Notes under the pieces: generated by a model
What the model was told of the DNA's origin: nothing
Seen by the model: only the letters and a program-made list of their open reading frames with translations
Database searches by the model: none
Made by a program: the position numbers and the translations under genes
In this document: one piece after another, positions 61,488 through 64,000 of the stretch
How positions within the stretch are numbered: the stretch's first letter is position 1
Layout of the letters: each line of letters starts with the position of its first letter
Assembly (NCBI GenBank): GCA_043747745.1
Contig: JAYTOP010000042.1
Location: forward strand, 13,312 to 77,311
Length of the DNA: 64,000 bases
DNA from: SZAS-103 sp043747745
GTDB lineage: Bacteria > Pseudomonadota > Gammaproteobacteria > Xanthomonadales > Xanthomonadaceae
Direction: 5' to 3'

Positions 61488-63551
61488 CTACCAGATCTGC
61501 ACACGCTCGCCTTCCGGACGCCACATCGGCTGGCCTGGCTTGATGCCGAACGCTTCGTAGAACTCCGGAATGTTCGACATCGGACCGAGCACGCGCCACT
61601 TCGCGGGTGCATGCACGTCGGACAACAGGCGTGAGCGCAAGCGCTCTTCGCGCTGCTGCGACAGCCAGCCCAGCGCATAACCGAGGAAGTAACGCTGCAG
61701 CGGCGTCAGCCCGCCGATCTTCTTGCCTTCCCGGTACTGCTGCGTCTTCTTGAACGCATCCAGGCCGAGCAGGATACCGCCGTAATCGGCGATGTTCTCG
61801 CCGAGGCTCGCCTTGCCGTTGATGTGCAGGCCGGGCAGCGGTTCGTAGGCGTTGAACTCCTGGACCATGACCTCGGCGTGCTTCTGGAATTTCTCCGCGT
61901 CCTGCGCGGTCCACCAGTCGGTGAGGTTGCCTGCGGCGTCGTACTGGCGGCCCTCGTCGTCGAAGCCGTGGGTGATCTCGTGGCCGATGGTCGACGCGCC
62001 CGCATAGCCGTACACCACCGCGTCATCGACGTCCGCATCCAGCATTCCGGGAATTGTGAAGGACGCGGCCGGCAGCACGATCTCGTTGTTCGACGGGTTG
62101 TAGTAGGCGTTGTAGGTCTGCGGCGTCATGCCCCATTCGGTGCGGTCGACCGGCTTGCCGAACTTGCCGATCGCGTCGTTGAAACGCCAGCGCGCGGCAT
62201 TCTTCATGTTCTCACAATACGAATTGCGGCCGACGACGAGCGCCGAATAATCCTTCCACTTGTCCGGATAGCCGACCTTCGGGGTGACGGCCGCGAGCTT
62301 GGCCTGCGCCTTGGCCTTGGTCTCGGGGCTCATCCAGTCGAGCTTTTCGATGCGGTCGTGATAGGCGACGCGAATCGCCTCGACGAGGTCGACGTAGCGC
62401 TTCTTCGCGGCTGCGGGGAAGTAGTCCGCGACGAAGATCTTGCCCAGCACCATGCCCATCGCACGACCTTCGGAATCCAGCACACGCTTCCAGCGCGGCC
62501 GCTGTTCCTTCTGACCGGACAAGACCTGGCCGAAGAAACGGAAGTGCTCGTCGTCGAACGCCTTGCTCAGGGTCGAGGAATACTCGTCGACGAGGTGTAG
62601 GCGCAGGTAGTCGCGCAACACCGCTTCGGGCGTGTGCTGCAGCAACTGGTCGACCGCCGAGAAATATTCCGGCTGCCCGACCACGATGACATCCGCATGC
62701 AGGTTCCAAGCCGCGAGGCGCTCGCTCCACACGATCGACGGCGTGTATTTCGCAGTCACTTCCGCGGGCGTCATCTTGTTGTAGTTCTTCTGCGGGTCGC
62801 GCAGGTCCTCGAGCTTGCGCGAGGCCTTCGCGAGCGCGGTCTCGAACTCCATCACGGCGGCTGCATCGGTCTTCGCGTGCTCGGGATCGCGTCCGAGCAG
62901 GGCGAGGGTGCGCGCCATGTGGGCGACGTACTCCTCTCGGATCTTGGCGACGCCCTTCTCGGGGTTGAAGTAGAAATCGCGCTCCGGCAGTCCCAGGCCA
63001 CCCTGGTTCAGGTGGACGGCCATCGTGTTGCTGTCTTTTTCATCCTGGCTGACGCCGTCGTCGAAGAACGCGCCAACGCCCAGTGGCTGGATGTCGAACG
63101 CGACATTGAGCGCGTCGTGCGCGTTGTGAACGGTATCGATGCGCGCGAGTTCGGCATCCAGCGGATGCGCACCGAGCTTGTCGGCCTTGGCGGTGTCCAT
63201 CGCGGTCGCCCAGAAATCGCCGATCTTCTGCTGATCGCTGCCGGGCGCGTTCTTTGTCGCGGCAGCCTTCTCGTTGATCCGGCGCAGACTCACGTTCAAC
63301 TGCTCGTCCACCGCGTTGCCGATGCCCCAAGCCGATTCCGAAGCCGGGATCGGATTGCGCGCGAGCCAACCGCCATTGGCGTACTCGAAAAAGTCCTTGC
63401 CCGGATCGACTGCGGCGTTGAGGTTCACCATCAGAAAATCCTTCTTCGCGGCAGGACTCGACGCGACAGCCGCAAAGCCCGTGGAGGATGAGCACAACGC
63501 AATCAGAACAAAAGCTGCGAGTCGGTTGGAGCGCGGCATGAATGTGGTCAT
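61488..63551 (-). CDS. M13-family zinc metallopeptidase, third copy
   Basis: 687 aa. Signal peptide after the ATG at 63551 (AGGGAA ribosome site). Zinc motif HEITH in TIGHEITHGFDDEG, third ligand in LGENIADYGG, and NAYYNP intact, so it is probably active. C-terminus ends in ERVQIW as in PepO-like enzymes. It differs in sequence from the copy at 44055, suggesting an old duplication. It lies next to a Pit transporter gene. Confidence 0.93.
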   Translation of the reverse strand: MTTFMPRSNRLAAFVLIALCSSSTGFAAVASSPAAKKDFLMVNLNAAVDPGKDFFEYANGGWLARNPIPASESAWGIGNAVDEQLNVSLRRINEKAAATKNAPGSDQQKIGDFWATAMDTAKADKLGAHPLDAELARIDTVHNAHDALNVAFDIQPLGVGAFFDDGVSQDEKDSNTMAVHLNQGGLGLPERDFYFNPEKGVAKIREEYVAHMARTLALLGRDPEHAKTDAAAVMEFETALAKASRKLEDLRDPQKNYNKMTPAEVTAKYTPSIVWSERLAAWNLHADVIVVGQPEYFSAVDQLLQHTPEAVLRDYLRLHLVDEYSSTLSKAFDDEHFRFFGQVLSGQKEQRPRWKRVLDSEGRAMGMVLGKIFVADYFPAAAKKRYVDLVEAIRVAYHDRIEKLDWMSPETKAKAQAKLAAVTPKVGYPDKWKDYSALVVGRNSYCENMKNAARWRFNDAIGKFGKPVDRTEWGMTPQTYNAYYNPSNNEIVLPAASFTIPGMLDADVDDAVVYGYAGASTIGHEITHGFDDEGRQYDAAGNLTDWWTAQDAEKFQKHAEVMVQEFNAYEPLPGLHINGKASLGENIADYGGILLGLDAFKKTQQYREGKKIGGLTPLQRYFLGYALGWLSQQREERLRSRLLSDVHAPAKWRVLGPMSNIPEFYEAFGIKPGQPMWRPEGERVQIW

Positions 63552-63723
63552 TGGAATTCCCTGTGCGAAGAGTGTTGTCGCGTAGCGCCGAGCCTGCTGA
63601 TTCTCACCCGTCGGCACCATCATTGAATCGGACGGAAGTCATGCCTGCCGAACGCAGGAGACCCCTGCAGGCGGATGCGTCGTGTGCATCGCCTGCGCTG
63701 CGCGGCGCGATCCGGGCGCGGCG

Positions 63724-64000
63724 TCAGTTGTACCAGCCACCCATCCGCAGCCCCTCGACCAGCAACCATGCGATGCCGCCAGCCGCGGGAATGGTCAGGA
63801 TCCATGCCCAGATGATGCGTTCGACCACGCCCCACTTGATTGCCGAGAGGCGCTTCGCAGCGCCGACGCCCATGATCGCGGCCGAGATGTTGTGCGTGGT
63901 GGAAACCGGAATGCCGAGGGTCGAGGCGATCATGATGACGGTCGCGGCCGATGTTTCCGCAGCGAACCCATTGATCGGGTGCAGCTTGACCATCTTATGG
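63724..64000 (-). CDS. Pit-family inorganic phosphate transporter, C-terminal part
   Basis: The gene runs off the right edge of the window; 91 codons are visible without a start. KLHPINGFAAETSAATVIMI and LGIPVSTTHNISAAIMGVG are the hallmark C-terminal repeat of PiT low-affinity phosphate permeases (GFAAE and PVSTTH). The stop is at 63724. No terminator is visible. Confidence 0.9.
   Translation of the reverse strand, partial: HKMVKLHPINGFAAETSAATVIMIASTLGIPVSTTHNISAAIMGVGAAKRLSAIKWGVVERIIWAWILTIPAAGGIAWLLVEGLRMGGWYN

Noticed and set aside
1..64000. CRISPR arrays, prophage, insertion sequences, tRNA or rRNA genes
   Set aside because: I found no regularly spaced repeats, no transposase or phage genes and no cloverleaf or rRNA-like sequence by reading both strands.

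Overview
This 64 kb window is GC-rich chromosomal DNA from a gammaproteobacterium, most likely of the order Lysobacterales (Xanthomonadales), near the Rhodanobacteraceae. The reasons are gene content (hutF with hutI, a purF-cvpA-SPOR-folC run, TorF-like porin in a kdp operon, several M13 peptidases and DUF885, DUF502 and DUF455 proteins) and the many GTG starts and GC-rich hairpin repeats. The assignment comes from gene content alone. I saw no tRNA, rRNA, CRISPR array, prophage or transposase.

Layout. 1-2.7 kb: histidine degradation (hutF and hutI, divergent). 2.8-5.5 kb: small ribosomal protein bTHX, a MerC-type membrane protein, zur and gltX, all on the minus strand. 5.7-7.9 kb: periplasmic cyclophilin, lpxH and an alpha/beta hydrolase. 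7.9-14.3 kb: a minus-strand housekeeping run, folC > SPOR protein > cvpA > purF > secreted protein > DUF455. 14.4-20.5 kb: an outer-membrane protein, tdh-kbl (threonine to glycine), tilS, xseB and ispA. 20.5-21.3 kb: a small accessory island with one lower-GC orphan gene surrounded by palindromic repeats. 21.3-30.4 kb: a complete kdp potassium-ATPase operon on the minus strand, with an extra 30-aa membrane protein in front of kdpF and a porin-like gene between kdpB and kdpC, followed by kdpDE.

30.6-43.8 kb: a secreted amidohydrolase, the thioredoxin-like co-chaperone YbbN/CnoX, a DUF4442 protein, a relic of a Ser/Thr kinase gene and two tandem membrane-anchored Ser/Thr kinases (the second fused to an FGE-sulfatase-type domain), DUF502, a DUF885 peptidase, yhhQ, an acyltransferase and a beta-CASP metallo-hydrolase. 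44-50.5 kb: an active M13 metallopeptidase, DUF3224, an M13 paralogue that has lost its catalytic motif, a rhomboid protease, and an alkyltransferase-like DNA repair protein. 50.5-51.6 kb: a diguanylate cyclase gene interrupted by one amber codon. 51.8-56.4 kb: a BaeSR-like two-component system whose sensor kinase carries a huge proline-rich periplasmic insert, divergent from a proline-rich Spy/CpxP-like protein that is translationally coupled to a di-haem oxidoreductase. 56.5-64 kb: an amidohydrolase gene broken twice, an MgtA-type Mg2+ ATPase, a third M13 peptidase and the end of a Pit phosphate transporter.

The most interesting parts are the BaeS/Spy/di-haem envelope-stress module with matching polyproline regions, the dead M13 paralogue beside a live one, the extra small ORF and porin in kdp, the tandem kinases with a duplicated promoter and a relic third copy, and a candidate leaderless, Zur-controlled merC-like gene.
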